Of a stretch of DNA of 64,000 nt, positions 1 through 8,397 are shown in pieces (position 1 is the stretch's first letter; each line of letters begins with the position of its first letter). Made by a program: the position numbers and the translations under genes. Below the pieces are notes generated by a model that was given only the letters and a program-made list of their open reading frames with translations, was not told the origin of the DNA and did not search any database. Location: positions 1-64,000 of the forward strand of contig JAVBXM010000165.1 in the NCBI GenBank assembly GCA_030824585.1, written 5' to 3'. This stretch comes from Phaeospirillum sp. Lineage in GTDB: Bacteria > Pseudomonadota > Alphaproteobacteria > Rhodospirillales > Magnetospirillaceae.

Positions 1-2
1 CC

Positions 3-50
3 AACAACACCATGAGCGGCTTCCTGCCCGATCTGGGCCGCAAGGCATAG
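3..50 (+). CDS. 3' end of an upstream gene (partial)
   Basis: The frame reading NNTMSGFLPDLGRKA and ending in TAG at 48-50 closes five bases before the next ATG. Only about 15 residues are visible, so no family can be assigned. The tight spacing to the HD-GYP gene suggests both belong to one transcription unit. Confidence 0.45.
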   Translation, partial: NNTMSGFLPDLGRKA

Positions 51-54
51 GGCC

Positions 55-1335
55 ATGGCGCTCGGAACCTCGCTGAACCGGCAACTGGCGCTCCGCCTCT
101 GCATCGGCGGAATGGTGATCGCCACCGCCCTGGGCGGCGCGGTCTTCGGCTATGAGATGGAACGCATCGACGACGCCTTCGTCGAAGAAGCGGTGGAGCA
201 GGCCCGCTCCCTGTCGCCGCAGCTTCCCCCGCGCCTGGACAAGGCGGCCAGACCCCAGGTCCAGGCCCGGCTGGAAACCTTCCTGCGCGAACGCCGCAGC
301 GGCGCCTCCCATTTCGCCGGGGCGGAAATCTACGCCGCCGACCGCACCTCCCTGGCCGAGGCCATGGCCGACGACAACGGCATGCTCGCCCAGGCGGTCG
401 ATCGCTCGCGGCACGACTTTCCCGATCCCGGCGAAAGCTGGTACACCAAGCACATCGTCGGCGGCGAGCTGTACCTGCTGGTCATGACCGGCCTGTCCGA
501 CCGTCCCGATGGCGGCTATTTCGAGGGCATCTACCATGTGTCCCGCGCCCGCGTCGCCGTGGCCAGCCGCATGGGGCTGCGCACCTCGATCCTGGTGATC
601 CTGTCGGTCCTGGCCACCTCGGCCCTGCTCTATCCCATCATCACCCGGCTCAACCGCTCGCTGGTGGAGCGCTCCAGGGCCCTGCTCTACGCCAATCTGG
701 GCGCCATCGAGATGCTGGGCAGCGCCATCGCCAAGCGCGACAGCGACACCAACAGCCATAACTACCGCGTCTCCCTCTATGCGCTCCGCCTGGCCGAAGG
801 GGCGGGCCTGGACGGCGCCGGAATCCGCTCGCTGCTCAAGGGCGCGTTCCTGCACGACGTGGGCAAGCTGGCCATTCCCGATTCCATCCTGCTCAAGCCC
901 GGCAAGCTGGACGACGCCGAATTCGCCGTGATGAAGACCCACATCACCCACGGCCTCGATCTGGTCGAGCGCTTCGCCTGGCTGAAGGACGCCGCCGACG
1001 TGGTCGGCCATCATCACGAAAAATACGACGGCAGCGGCTACATGGCCGGGCTGGCCGGCGAGCGCATTCCCCTGGCGGCCCGCATCTTCGCCATCGCCGA
1101 CGTCTTCGACGCCCTGACCTCCAAGCGCCCCTACAAGGAGCCCATGCCCCCCGCCCAGGCCACGGCCATCATGGCCGCCGGACGGGGCAGCCACTTCGAC
1201 CCGGCCCTGCTCGACCTGTTCTTCTCCATGGCCGGCGACCTGTACGGGGAATTCGGCGGGCGCGAGGACGAGGGGCTGGTCAACACCCTGCGCCTGCGGA
1301 CCCTGCACTATTTCGAGGAAGCGCTGGAACGCTGA
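55..1335 (+). CDS. Membrane-bound HD-GYP domain protein, putative c-di-GMP phosphodiesterase
   Basis: A 426-residue protein with an N-terminal membrane segment (about 12-32), a sensor-like region, a second membrane segment (about 177-196) and a C-terminal HD-GYP domain. The metal-binding HD pair is in FLHDVGKLAIPD (H267, D268), and the family signature appears as HHEKYDGSGYM at 320-330. HD-GYP proteins hydrolyse cyclic di-GMP at the inner face of the membrane and affect motility or biofilm. The last residue of the GYP triplet is Met rather than Pro, which may alter activity or partner binding. It starts five bases after the previous stop, so it is probably co-transcribed. Family assignment is firm; enzymatic activity is inferred. 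Confidence 0.88.
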   Translation: MALGTSLNRQLALRLCIGGMVIATALGGAVFGYEMERIDDAFVEEAVEQARSLSPQLPPRLDKAARPQVQARLETFLRERRSGASHFAGAEIYAADRTSLAEAMADDNGMLAQAVDRSRHDFPDPGESWYTKHIVGGELYLLVMTGLSDRPDGGYFEGIYHVSRARVAVASRMGLRTSILVILSVLATSALLYPIITRLNRSLVERSRALLYANLGAIEMLGSAIAKRDSDTNSHNYRVSLYALRLAEGAGLDGAGIRSLLKGAFLHDVGKLAIPDSILLKPGKLDDAEFAVMKTHITHGLDLVERFAWLKDAADVVGHHHEKYDGSGYMAGLAGERIPLAARIFAIADVFDALTSKRPYKEPMPPAQATAIMAAGRGSHFDPALLDLFFSMAGDLYGEFGGREDEGLVNTLRLRTLHYFEEALER

Positions 1336-1344
1336 GTATCGCCA

Positions 1345-1381
1345 CCTCGATCCGCCGGCCGGCAAGGGCGGCGGATCGAGG
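1345..1381. terminator. Stem-loop after the HD-GYP gene
   Basis: CCTCGATCCGCC at 1345-1356 pairs perfectly with GGCGGATCGAGG at 1370-1381 around a 13-base loop, just after the HD-GYP stop and between convergent genes. No T-run follows, so it is either a weak or Rho-assisted terminator or an mRNA-protecting hairpin. Confidence 0.5.
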
Positions 1382-1463
1382 GGCGGCCCATCCCTCCCCA
1401 GGGATCAGCGAACCGCGGACCCATGGTATTCCTACGTATGTATTTGTAAATCGGGTCCCGACC

Positions 1464-2360
1464 CTATTTAGGCAGCCGATAGAAATCGGCGATGCAGTTC
1501 CATGCCTCCTCGGCGGTCTCGACGAAGGTGAAGATGTCCTTGTCCTCGGGGGCGACCATGCCTTCGTTGATCATGGCGTCGATGTTGATCACCCGTTCCC
1601 AGTACTCGCGGCCGAACAGCAGGATGGGAATGGGATCGATCTTGCCGGTCTGGATCAGGGTGGCGGCCTCGAACAGTTCGTCCAGGGTGCCGAAGCCGCC
1701 GGGAAACACCACCAGCGCCTTGGAGCGCGTCAGGAAGTGCATCTTGCGGATGGCGAAGTAGTGAAAGCGGAAGCACAGGTCCGGCGTGATGTAGGAATTG
1801 GGCTCCTGCTCCATGGGCAGCACGATGTTCAGCCCGATGGACTTGCCGCCGATGTCGTCGGCGCCGCGATTGGCCGCCTCCATGATGCCCGGCCCGCCGC
1901 CGGTCTTGACCACGAAGTCGCAGACATGCTCGCCGACGCAGGTACCGGTGACGATGCGGGCGAAGCGCCGCGCCTCCTCGTAATAGCGGCTGTTGGCCAC
2001 CATGCGCCGGGCCACCGCCAGCCGCCGCGCCGCCTGGCGGTCCTTGGGGTGCTGGCGGGCCTCTTCCTCGGCCAGCCCCAGCACGGACTGGGCGCGTTCG
2101 GGCGAGGGAATGCGGGCCGAACCGAACACCGCCACCGTCGACTTGATGCCGTGCTGCTGCTGCAGCAGTTCGGGCTTCAGCAATTCCAGTTGCAGGCGCA
2201 CCGGGCGCAGATCCTGGCGCAGCAGGAAGTCCACGTCCTCGAAAGCCAGACGATAGGAGGGCGAGGCCGTCTGGGCCGACGAGCCGCCCGGCTCTCCGGT
2301 CTCGGAAACCTCGCGCCGGGCCGAGGCGAACGGTCCGCGCTTGCGGGGCGGCTTTCGCAT
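1464..2360 (-). CDS. LOG-family protein (TIGR00730-like, Rossmann fold)
   Basis: A 298-residue protein carrying the LOG family hallmark PGGFGTLDE and an upstream GGGPGIMEAANRGA loop. The family includes cytokinin riboside 5'-monophosphate phosphoribohydrolases and was long mislabelled lysine decarboxylase. The long N-terminal extension (about 75 residues before AVFGSARIP) matches the larger bacterial subgroup whose role is less clear. I chose ATG at 2360 because GAGGAG lies about 9 bases upstream; a TTG at 2378 in the same frame has no such site. It points away from the MBL-fold gene, with a short shared promoter region between them. Confidence 0.85.
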   Translation of the reverse strand: MRKPPRKRGPFASARREVSETGEPGGSSAQTASPSYRLAFEDVDFLLRQDLRPVRLQLELLKPELLQQQHGIKSTVAVFGSARIPSPERAQSVLGLAEEEARQHPKDRQAARRLAVARRMVANSRYYEEARRFARIVTGTCVGEHVCDFVVKTGGGPGIMEAANRGADDIGGKSIGLNIVLPMEQEPNSYITPDLCFRFHYFAIRKMHFLTRSKALVVFPGGFGTLDELFEAATLIQTGKIDPIPILLFGREYWERVINIDAMINEGMVAPEDKDIFTFVETAEEAWNCIADFYRLPK

Positions 2361-2494
2361 GAAACAAGAACTCCTCAACCCATCCTATGACCAAGGTTCA
2401 GTGTCCGCCATGCACCGTTACCATGGCGTAAAGGCGAAAGCATTGCTTGGAAAGCGCGCTCGCCTTCGCTATAGGGGGTGGAACCCTACGGTGT

Positions 2495-3166
2495 ATGAGA
2501 CTCAAAGTCATGACCCAGCAGCAGTTCGGCGATTTCGGCGATTTTTCCCTGTCGGTCCTGGTGACCAGCCCGCCCTGGTACGAGAACTGCTATCTGGTGG
2601 TTCACAAGCCGACCAACACCCTGGCGATCGTCGATCCCGGCGGCGACGGCGAGCGCATCTTGGAAGCGGTGGCCGCCACCGGCGCCAAGGCCGAGGTGAT
2701 CTGGCTGACCCACGGGCATCCCGACCATCTGGGCGCCGCCCATCAGCTCGAGACCGCGCTGGGCATCCCCACCCGCGCCCATGCCGATGAAACCCAGGTG
2801 ATCTCCGCCTCCAGCGAGCTCAACCGCACCTTCACCGGCCAGCCGCAGAAGGGCCCGGGCAGCCTGCAGACCTTCAGCGGCGAGCCCACCGAAAACCTGG
2901 GCGGCGCCTCGGTGCGGGTGGTTCACACCCCCGGCCACACCCCCGGCGGCATCTGCCTGGATTTCGGCGGCTTCGTGCTGACCGGCGACACCCTGTTCCG
3001 CAACGGCGTCGGCCGCACCGACCTGCCGGGCGGCAGCGAGCAGCAGTTGTGGGCCTCCATCAACCGGCTGCTCGGCCTGCTGGACGACGACGCCATGCTG
3101 TTCTCGGGCCACGGTCCGGAATGGGCGGTGCGGGAAGCGCGGCGCTGGTGGCGGATGGTGGGCTAG
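2495..3166 (+). CDS. MBL-fold hydrolase, glyoxalase II-like
   Basis: About 223 residues with the complete metallo-beta-lactamase metal site: THGHPDHLGAAH (HxHxDH), HTPGHTPGG, TGDTLF and a late SGHGPE. This pattern is typical of glyoxalase II/YcbL-type cytosolic hydrolases that act on thioesters; the true substrate cannot be read here. The start is uncertain between ATG 2495 and ATG 2510, with only a GGGGTGG some distance upstream. It converges on the membrane-anchored unknown at 3210. Confidence 0.85.
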   Translation: MRLKVMTQQQFGDFGDFSLSVLVTSPPWYENCYLVVHKPTNTLAIVDPGGDGERILEAVAATGAKAEVIWLTHGHPDHLGAAHQLETALGIPTRAHADETQVISASSELNRTFTGQPQKGPGSLQTFSGEPTENLGGASVRVVHTPGHTPGGICLDFGGFVLTGDTLFRNGVGRTDLPGGSEQQLWASINRLLGLLDDDAMLFSGHGPEWAVREARRWWRMVG

Positions 3167-3209
3167 CAAGCCCCCCATCGCTGCGAGCCCCTCGGCTCCC
3201 CAATGGGGA

Positions 3210-4049
3210 TTACCCCCAAAGCTGGATGGGAACCAGCCGCATGCCGGGGGGCAAAAGCGCCCGGCCCATATCCATGTCATTGGGCGTGACGGGAATGCGC
3301 ACCGCGCCCGAGCCCAGGGGCAGTTCCACCACCCTTCCGCCCAGGACCTCGTCGGTATAGGTCACCAGCTTGGTGGCCGACAGGGTGGCGCGCAGCATGC
3401 CGGCCCGCATGGAATCATCGACCACCAGCACCATGCGGCGCAGCACGCGGCCGGGAGCGGCATAGGTGAACACCGCCACGCCGCCCTTGGAGGCGTATTC
3501 CTCGTCGGCCTGCGACAGGGCGGCCATGCGCCGCACCTCGGGCTCGAAGCTGAAGGTGACCAGCGGCAGGTCGGCATCGAACAGCCAGTCGCCATTGGCC
3601 AGGGAATAGGCGGTGCGCCGCCCGCCCGTCTCGGTCCAGAACAGGAAATCGTCGCCCAGGCTGGCCGAATGGGCCGCCACGCTGACGTGGTACAGCGGCG
3701 GCTTGCGCAGTTCCGACGGCGCCCCCACCAGCCAGGCCGACAAGGTGGCCCGTCCGACGCCGTCGTCGCCCACGGTGACGCGCTGGCGCAGCAGGGTGCG
3801 GCGCGGCCGGGGTTCGCCGGTGATGGGCACCGAGACGACGGTGTAGGTGGTGTTGATCAGTTTCGAGGTGATGCGCCCGCGCTCGTCGCGCATGGAAAAG
3901 GCCGAGCCGCCCGACAGGGTGGCTTCATTGCGGCCGAACGACCCCGCGGCCATCATGATGAGACCGGTCGCCACCAGAATCGGCATGGTAAAAAGCGTCA
4001 CCAGACCGGCAACGATCGCTCCCGCGATGAACGGCCACGTACTGCGCAT
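3210..4049 (-). CDS. Unknown protein with N-terminal membrane anchor
   Basis: I do not recognise this 279-residue protein. Residues 6-38 form a long hydrophobic segment, probably one or two membrane passes, followed by a soluble, mostly beta-rich region with no enzymatic motif that I can see. A very strong ribosome binding site (GGGGAGGAGGA) directly precedes ATG at 4049, which makes the start secure and suggests high expression. It stands alone between a convergent MBL-fold gene and the tRNA-Ser gene. Confidence 0.7.
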   Translation of the reverse strand: MRSTWPFIAGAIVAGLVTLFTMPILVATGLIMMAAGSFGRNEATLSGGSAFSMRDERGRITSKLINTTYTVVSVPITGEPRPRRTLLRQRVTVGDDGVGRATLSAWLVGAPSELRKPPLYHVSVAAHSASLGDDFLFWTETGGRRTAYSLANGDWLFDADLPLVTFSFEPEVRRMAALSQADEEYASKGGVAVFTYAAPGRVLRRMVLVVDDSMRAGMLRATLSATKLVTYTDEVLGGRVVELPLGSGAVRIPVTPNDMDMGRALLPPGMRLVPIQLWG

Positions 4050-4250
4050 TCCTCCTCCCCATTGGAGCGGCCGGCTCCCCGAACAATCGCCACCTTACGA
4101 CGGCCTCGCCTTTGCCGCAACCCGGGGTCTGGCTGTTGAATGCCTCTCTTCGCGATTCCTTTGCCGATCACCGGAAAGGAAGCGTTGACGCCCGCCCAGG
4201 GTTTGGTTAGAAACGTCGCTCCGGCCACGGCGGCAAGCAACCGCCTCTGC

Positions 4251-4342
4251 GGAGGGGTGGGTGAGTGGCTGAAACCAACGGTTTGCTAAATCGTCCAGGG
4301 ACCTAAATCCCTGCGCGGGTTCGAATCCCGCCCCCTCCGCCA
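4251..4342 (+). tRNA. tRNA-Ser (anticodon GCU)
   Basis: The acceptor stem GGAGGGG (4251-4257) pairs with CCCCTCC (4332-4338), followed by discriminator G and an encoded CCA (4340-4342). The anticodon loop TTGCTAA carries GCT at 4285-4287, reading AGC and AGU serine codons. A long variable arm (class II) lies before the T arm GCGGGTTCGAATCCCGC. The structure is complete. It directly borders the recombinase-bearing element. Confidence 0.97.
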
Positions 4343-4523
4343 CTTCATTTCCAAGACAACCCATTCTCCGTGATCCTGCGCCACAAGGCGCGGGGTTCCG
4401 GGGGTTGTCGCCTTCCTTTCCGAACCGGAGAGACTGGATTCCGAGGTCTTGGGGCGCCGTATTCTCCCCTTTTCTCCGTTGGCCAGTAGGGCGGTTCGGT
4501 TTGGTCTTTCTGCTGTGAAACGG

Positions 4524-4554
4524 CAGCGGCCCGGGCGGGGTGCCCGGACCGCTG
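4524..4554 (-). terminator. Stem-loop downstream of the recombinase gene
   Basis: CAGCGGCCCGGGC at 4524-4536 pairs with GCCCGGACCGCTG at 4542-4554 with one mismatch and a 5-base loop. It lies just past the recombinase stop on its strand and probably ends that operon; there is no clear T-run. Confidence 0.5.
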
Positions 4555-4576
4555 GATGGATCGGTCGATGGGGTTG

Positions 4577-6157
4577 TCAGGCGACGTTCAGCAGCACCCG
4601 CTGGTCATTCCAGTCGAGGGGCAGGTCAATGTGCCGGATCAGGGTCTCGGCGGTGAGGTCGGCCGGTTGGCGGCCGGCGGCGATGGCCTCGACGATGTCG
4701 GGGGCGAGGAAGGCCAGGGGCAGGAGGCTGCTGACGTAGCGGTCGCTGATTCCTTCCCGTTGAGCGATCTCCACCATCGAGATGGCGCGGCCGGTGATCA
4801 ACTCATCGAACCATCCCCTGGCGCGGGCGATGGCCTTGAGCAGGGCGGGATCGGCCTTCGATGCCGCGGTATTGGCGCCGGGGATGACTAGGCGCATCTC
4901 GACGCCGCGGCGCTTGATGCTCATGCCGATCTGGCGGGTGATGGAGAGGTCTTCGGCCAGGGCTACCGTCAAGGTCAGTGCCTCGGGGCCAAGCTCGACC
5001 CGTCGGACCAGATCCAACGGATCGCCGCCCTGTCCGGCGAGGGTATCGAGAAGCGCGGGGATGCGCTCAGGGGGAAGATCGGCATCGCGGGCGGCATTGG
5101 TGATGGCTGCTGGATCGACAAGCAGAGTCCGGACCCCGTCGGCAACCACCCGCTCGATCTCGTGCGCCGGCAGCCGCCATCCCGAGGGCGCCGTCTCGGC
5201 GATGCCAGTGACCAGGGGGCGCGAGATGTAATAGCGATAGCGTCGACCATTCTTGACAGTGTGGCTGGGTGTGAGGCGTTCGCCTACCTCGTCGAACAGC
5301 TTGCCCACCAGCGGACTTGCCTCGACCTTGCGATTGGCCTGCCGCTCGGGACCATTGTCGGCCAGACGTTGCTGCACCGTATCCCACAAGGGGCGATCGA
5401 CGATGGCTTGGTGCTGACCAAGGTGGCGGGCGTCCTTGTGGCGGATTTCGCCGATATAGAGGGGATTGGCGAGCAGGGCGTAAAGCGCGCCGCGCGCGAA
5501 GGGGTTACCGGTCTTCGAGCGGATGCCGTCCCGATCCAGCCGTTCCTTCAGCGTCCGGACGCAACCCGCCTCAAGGTAGCGGCGATAGATGGTCCGTACC
5601 GTTTCGGCCTCAGGCTCGTTGACCACCAGCTTGCGGTCGGTGACGTCATAGCCCAGTGGCACATTGCCGCCCATCCACATGCCCTTCTTCTTGGAGGCGG
5701 CGATCTTGTCGCGGATGCGTTCGCCAGTGACCTCGCGTTCGAACTGGGCGAAGGATAGCAAGATGTTCAGCGTCAGACGCCCCATGGACGATGTGGTGTT
5801 GAACTGCTGGGTCACCGCCACGAAGGAGACTCCGTGGGCGTCGAACACCTCGACCATCTTGGCGAAATCGGCGAGGGATCGGGTCAGGCGGTCGACCTTG
5901 TAAACCACCACCACGTCGATCTTGCGCATGGCGATGTCGGCCAGCAAACGCTGCAGGGCCGGACGTTCCATGGTGCCACCGGAGATGCCACCATCGTCAT
6001 AGGCGGTCTCGATCAGTTTCCAACCCTCGCCCTTCTGGCTCCGGATGAACGCCTCGCAGGATTCCCGCTGGGCGTGCAGCGAATTGAAATCCTGTTCCAA
6101 CCCTTCCTCCGAAGATTTGCGGGTATAGACGGCGCAGCGGCGAAGTTGGGGTTTCAT
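4577..6157 (-). CDS. Large serine recombinase (site-specific integrase/resolvase family)
   Basis: A 526-residue recombinase. The N-terminal resolvase domain has VYTRKSSEEG with the nucleophilic serine near residue 15, YDDGGISGGTMERP, and VYKVDRLTR with catalytic arginines; the recombinase domain and a zinc-ribbon-like/coiled region follow. Such enzymes integrate and excise prophages and mobile elements by a covalent phosphoserine intermediate. It is the last gene of a tight operon with DUF3489 and DUF2924 genes (4-base overlap with DUF2924), an arrangement common in alphaproteobacterial prophage-like elements. The gene appears intact. Confidence 0.93.
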   Translation of the reverse strand: MKPQLRRCAVYTRKSSEEGLEQDFNSLHAQRESCEAFIRSQKGEGWKLIETAYDDGGISGGTMERPALQRLLADIAMRKIDVVVVYKVDRLTRSLADFAKMVEVFDAHGVSFVAVTQQFNTTSSMGRLTLNILLSFAQFEREVTGERIRDKIAASKKKGMWMGGNVPLGYDVTDRKLVVNEPEAETVRTIYRRYLEAGCVRTLKERLDRDGIRSKTGNPFARGALYALLANPLYIGEIRHKDARHLGQHQAIVDRPLWDTVQQRLADNGPERQANRKVEASPLVGKLFDEVGERLTPSHTVKNGRRYRYYISRPLVTGIAETAPSGWRLPAHEIERVVADGVRTLLVDPAAITNAARDADLPPERIPALLDTLAGQGGDPLDLVRRVELGPEALTLTVALAEDLSITRQIGMSIKRRGVEMRLVIPGANTAASKADPALLKAIARARGWFDELITGRAISMVEIAQREGISDRYVSSLLPLAFLAPDIVEAIAAGRQPADLTAETLIRHIDLPLDWNDQRVLLNVA

Positions 6158-6603
6158 GCCCTATGTTCCTTCAATCCGAAGAAGCGCGGCCCCGACCAGC
6201 GCGCCCCGGTGATGGCCCTCGCCACCTCGGAGAGCGAGCGCCAAATCTTGCCCTGGTAGCGGACGCCATTGTCGAGGACGATCACCTCGTGGGTAGTGCC
6301 CTGCCATTCCCGCAGCAGCCGGGTGCCCGGCTTGACGATGGTCGGGGCGGCCAGCGGCTTGCCGGCGGTAACGCATTCGGCGGCACGGGTGAATTGCCGG
6401 ACCACCGAGGGCTTGAGGCCCCCGATAGCTCGCTCCTGCAGCTTGTAGGCGATGGCCAGCATCATCAGCTTGCGCCCCAGCTTGTGCGGCGGAACCTGGC
6501 CGAAGAGCTCCTGCCAGAGCTGCTTCAAAGCATCCCTGGGGAGAGTGGGCAGGCCCGCCAGTTGTCTGGCGAGCCCCTCCCGGTCAGTGGTCCGCCGGAC
6601 CAT
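6154..6603 (-). CDS. DUF2924 domain protein
   Basis: A 149-residue protein matching the DUF2924 family, with core PGTRLLREWQGTTHEVIV and YQGKIWRSLSEVARAITG and the WSGPRFFGL ending. It is an unknown accessory of serine-recombinase modules; the C-terminal half resembles small DNA-binding domains, but that is only an impression. It starts at ATG 6603, overlaps the recombinase start by 4 bases and follows DUF3489 almost directly, so translation of the three is probably coupled. Confidence 0.85.
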   Translation of the reverse strand: MVRRTTDREGLARQLAGLPTLPRDALKQLWQELFGQVPPHKLGRKLMMLAIAYKLQERAIGGLKPSVVRQFTRAAECVTAGKPLAAPTIVKPGTRLLREWQGTTHEVIVLDNGVRYQGKIWRSLSEVARAITGARWSGPRFFGLKEHRA

Positions 6604-6605
6604 GG

Positions 6606-6926
6606 TCAAGCGCCGGTCTGCAGGCGATAGACTCGCCCCCGCCCAGTCACCGTCTCGCTGGTCACGCCCAAGCCCAGCTTCTTCTTCAGGGTACCGCTGA
6701 TGGCGCCGCGCACCGAGTGCGGCTGCCAGCCGGTGGCCGAGGTCATCTCATGGATGGTGGCGCCCTGGCGACGCAGCATCAGGGCGACCAGCTGGGCCTG
6801 CTTGGTCTTCGGTGCGGCGGGAGGCTTGGGGGCACGCGGCTTGCGGGGCTTCGGCCCAGTCTGCTCGGTGGCGGGGGCGCTGGTGCCAGTGGCGCTCGGC
6901 GCAGAGGTCTCGGCGGTGGTGGACAT
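6606..6926 (-). CDS. DUF3489 domain protein
   Basis: A 106-residue protein. A Pro/Ala/Lys-rich flexible N-terminus (1-42) is followed by a compact winged-helix-like domain with GATIHEMTSATGWQPHSVRG and LGVTSETVTGRGRVYRL, the DUF3489 signature. It is probably a small DNA-binding partner of the recombinase module. It is the first gene of the operon; the promoter should lie in 6927-7107, where the only visible structure is an 8-bp hairpin (7038-7056, CCAAGCAA/TTGCTTGG). Confidence 0.85.
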   Translation of the reverse strand: MSTTAETSAPSATGTSAPATEQTGPKPRKPRAPKPPAAPKTKQAQLVALMLRRQGATIHEMTSATGWQPHSVRGAISGTLKKKLGLGVTSETVTGRGRVYRLQTGA

Positions 6927-7107
6927 GATTGGGCTCCTGTCGGTGTCATGCCCCGCGACGCTCGCGGGGCCCCACCACCCAAGGCCCCGCCGGTAGCCCG
7001 GTCGGGGCGAGACGGGAATCGCAGCCCGTCCTCACCACCAAGCAATGCTTGCTTGGGCCGGTAAGTCCAGTCGGAAAGAACGGATTGGCCGCTGATCTTG
7101 TCTCTTT

Positions 7108-7317
7108 TCAGAGATCGGCGAGAAGGTCGCTGGCGGGAACGGCCAGGGTCTCGGCCAATTGGGCGACGATCTCGATGGTAGGGTTCCGCACCCCGCGCTC
7201 AATACCGCTGATATAGGTGCGGTGGAGGCCGCTCTCGAACGCCAATGCTTCCTGCGACCAGCCTTTTTGCCGGCGCAGGCGTTGCACGTTCAAACCGAGT
7301 TGCCTCCGGATATCCAT
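7108..7317 (-). CDS. XRE-family HTH regulator
   Basis: A 69-residue Cro/C1-type helix-turn-helix protein with LGLNVQRLRRQKGWSQEALA followed by the recognition part LHRTYISGIERGVRNPT. Single-domain regulators of this kind often control lysogeny genes or cargo operons of mobile elements. It is divergent from the nuclease-like/MBL pair starting at 7432, so it may control that pair, itself, or both. Confidence 0.9.
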   Translation of the reverse strand: MDIRRQLGLNVQRLRRQKGWSQEALAFESGLHRTYISGIERGVRNPTIEIVAQLAETLAVPASDLLADL

Positions 7318-7431
7318 GGCTCGAAGGCAACGCCGATGATGACGATCGGTCTACAGACGATGAGTCACATTCGTCGTTGACTGGTGCCCGGACGGCAAGC
7401 GTTACTGGCCTGCCAACAATGGAGTACGCCC

Positions 7432-8397
7432 ATGAGCAGCCAGGACTGGAGCGCCATTCTGGCGCGCAATTATGCCGAAGCGACCGGGGCCAAGCGCAAT
7501 GTCCGCCTGCCGTCCGACCGCCATATCAGCGTCGAGGGCGACGTCGAAGGGGTGACCCTGTCACTGTCTCTGACCGCCGTTACCGCCAACATGCAGAGTG
7601 ACAGCGCTGCTTTCGAGGCTTGGGCTTTGGCGCTCAAGGCATGGTGCGGCGTGCGGACGATCGCCGTGGATTGGCATGCCCCGCCACCAGCGGATACACC
7701 CTCGTGGCGGCATTACCAGCGTTTCCTCTATCGGGCGCAACGCTTCGCCACCCTGTTTCCCGACTGGTTTCGGGTCATCCCCCAGGAGCAACTGGCCGTG
7801 TCGCGGATTCTGCGCTGCGACTCTCTGGTCCTCAACGTGGCCGGCAAGACCGCCGACCTCGGCTCGCCGCCACCAAACTCCGAGGCGGCGCTGGAGAGGC
7901 ATCTACTCGGCTCAGAAGTTTTCCGGGCCGCCTTCGGCCTCACTCGACTCGATCGTCAGTTCCCGGTGGGCCTGTTCAACGGCACGGTCGCCCGGGGCAG
8001 CGAAGTGTTCAGTGGCGGCAAAAGCGCCATCGACCTCATCGGCGTCGATGGGCAACGCCGCCTATGGCTGTTCGAATTGAAGGCCGGACGCAATGAGGGA
8101 CTGGGAATCGTCTCGGAACTGCTGTTCTACGCCTTGGTGATGCAGGACGCAGTACGGCGGCGTTTTGCCTTTGCCCAGCCGGAAGCGGGGAACCGTGCCG
8201 CCATCGGCCCCCAGGATGTGCTGGCCTGCGAGCGGATCGAAGCTTGCTTCCTGGCCCCCAATTTCCACCCGTTGCTGGCCCAGGACCGCATCATCGGCCT
8301 GCTTAGTGGAGCCATGGCGGGAGACGACATCCCGGTACATTTCCGGATGGTCAGGCTGGCCGATATCGGCATCGCTCCCGAGAAACAGGTATCATGA
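7432..8397 (+). CDS. Unknown protein with a nuclease-like (PD-(D/E)xK-type) core
   Basis: A 321-residue protein that I cannot name. Its C-terminal half holds SAIDLIGVDGQRRLWLFELK, an acidic residue followed by E-x-K on the next strand, as in PD-(D/E)xK nucleases; the N-terminal half has no motif I recognise. ATG 7432 is preceded by GGAGTACGCCC. It overlaps the MBL-fold gene by 4 bases (ATGA), so the two are translationally coupled and probably work together. The position between the recombinase module and terminase marks it as cargo. The nuclease call is inference. Confidence 0.65.
   Translation: MSSQDWSAILARNYAEATGAKRNVRLPSDRHISVEGDVEGVTLSLSLTAVTANMQSDSAAFEAWALALKAWCGVRTIAVDWHAPPPADTPSWRHYQRFLYRAQRFATLFPDWFRVIPQEQLAVSRILRCDSLVLNVAGKTADLGSPPPNSEAALERHLLGSEVFRAAFGLTRLDRQFPVGLFNGTVARGSEVFSGGKSAIDLIGVDGQRRLWLFELKAGRNEGLGIVSELLFYALVMQDAVRRRFAFAQPEAGNRAAIGPQDVLACERIEACFLAPNFHPLLAQDRIIGLLSGAMAGDDIPVHFRMVRLADIGIAPEKQVS

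Noticed and set aside
1737..2390. Long plus-strand frame opposite the LOG gene
   Set aside because: Antisense shadow caused by high GC; the minus-strand product has clear LOG motifs.
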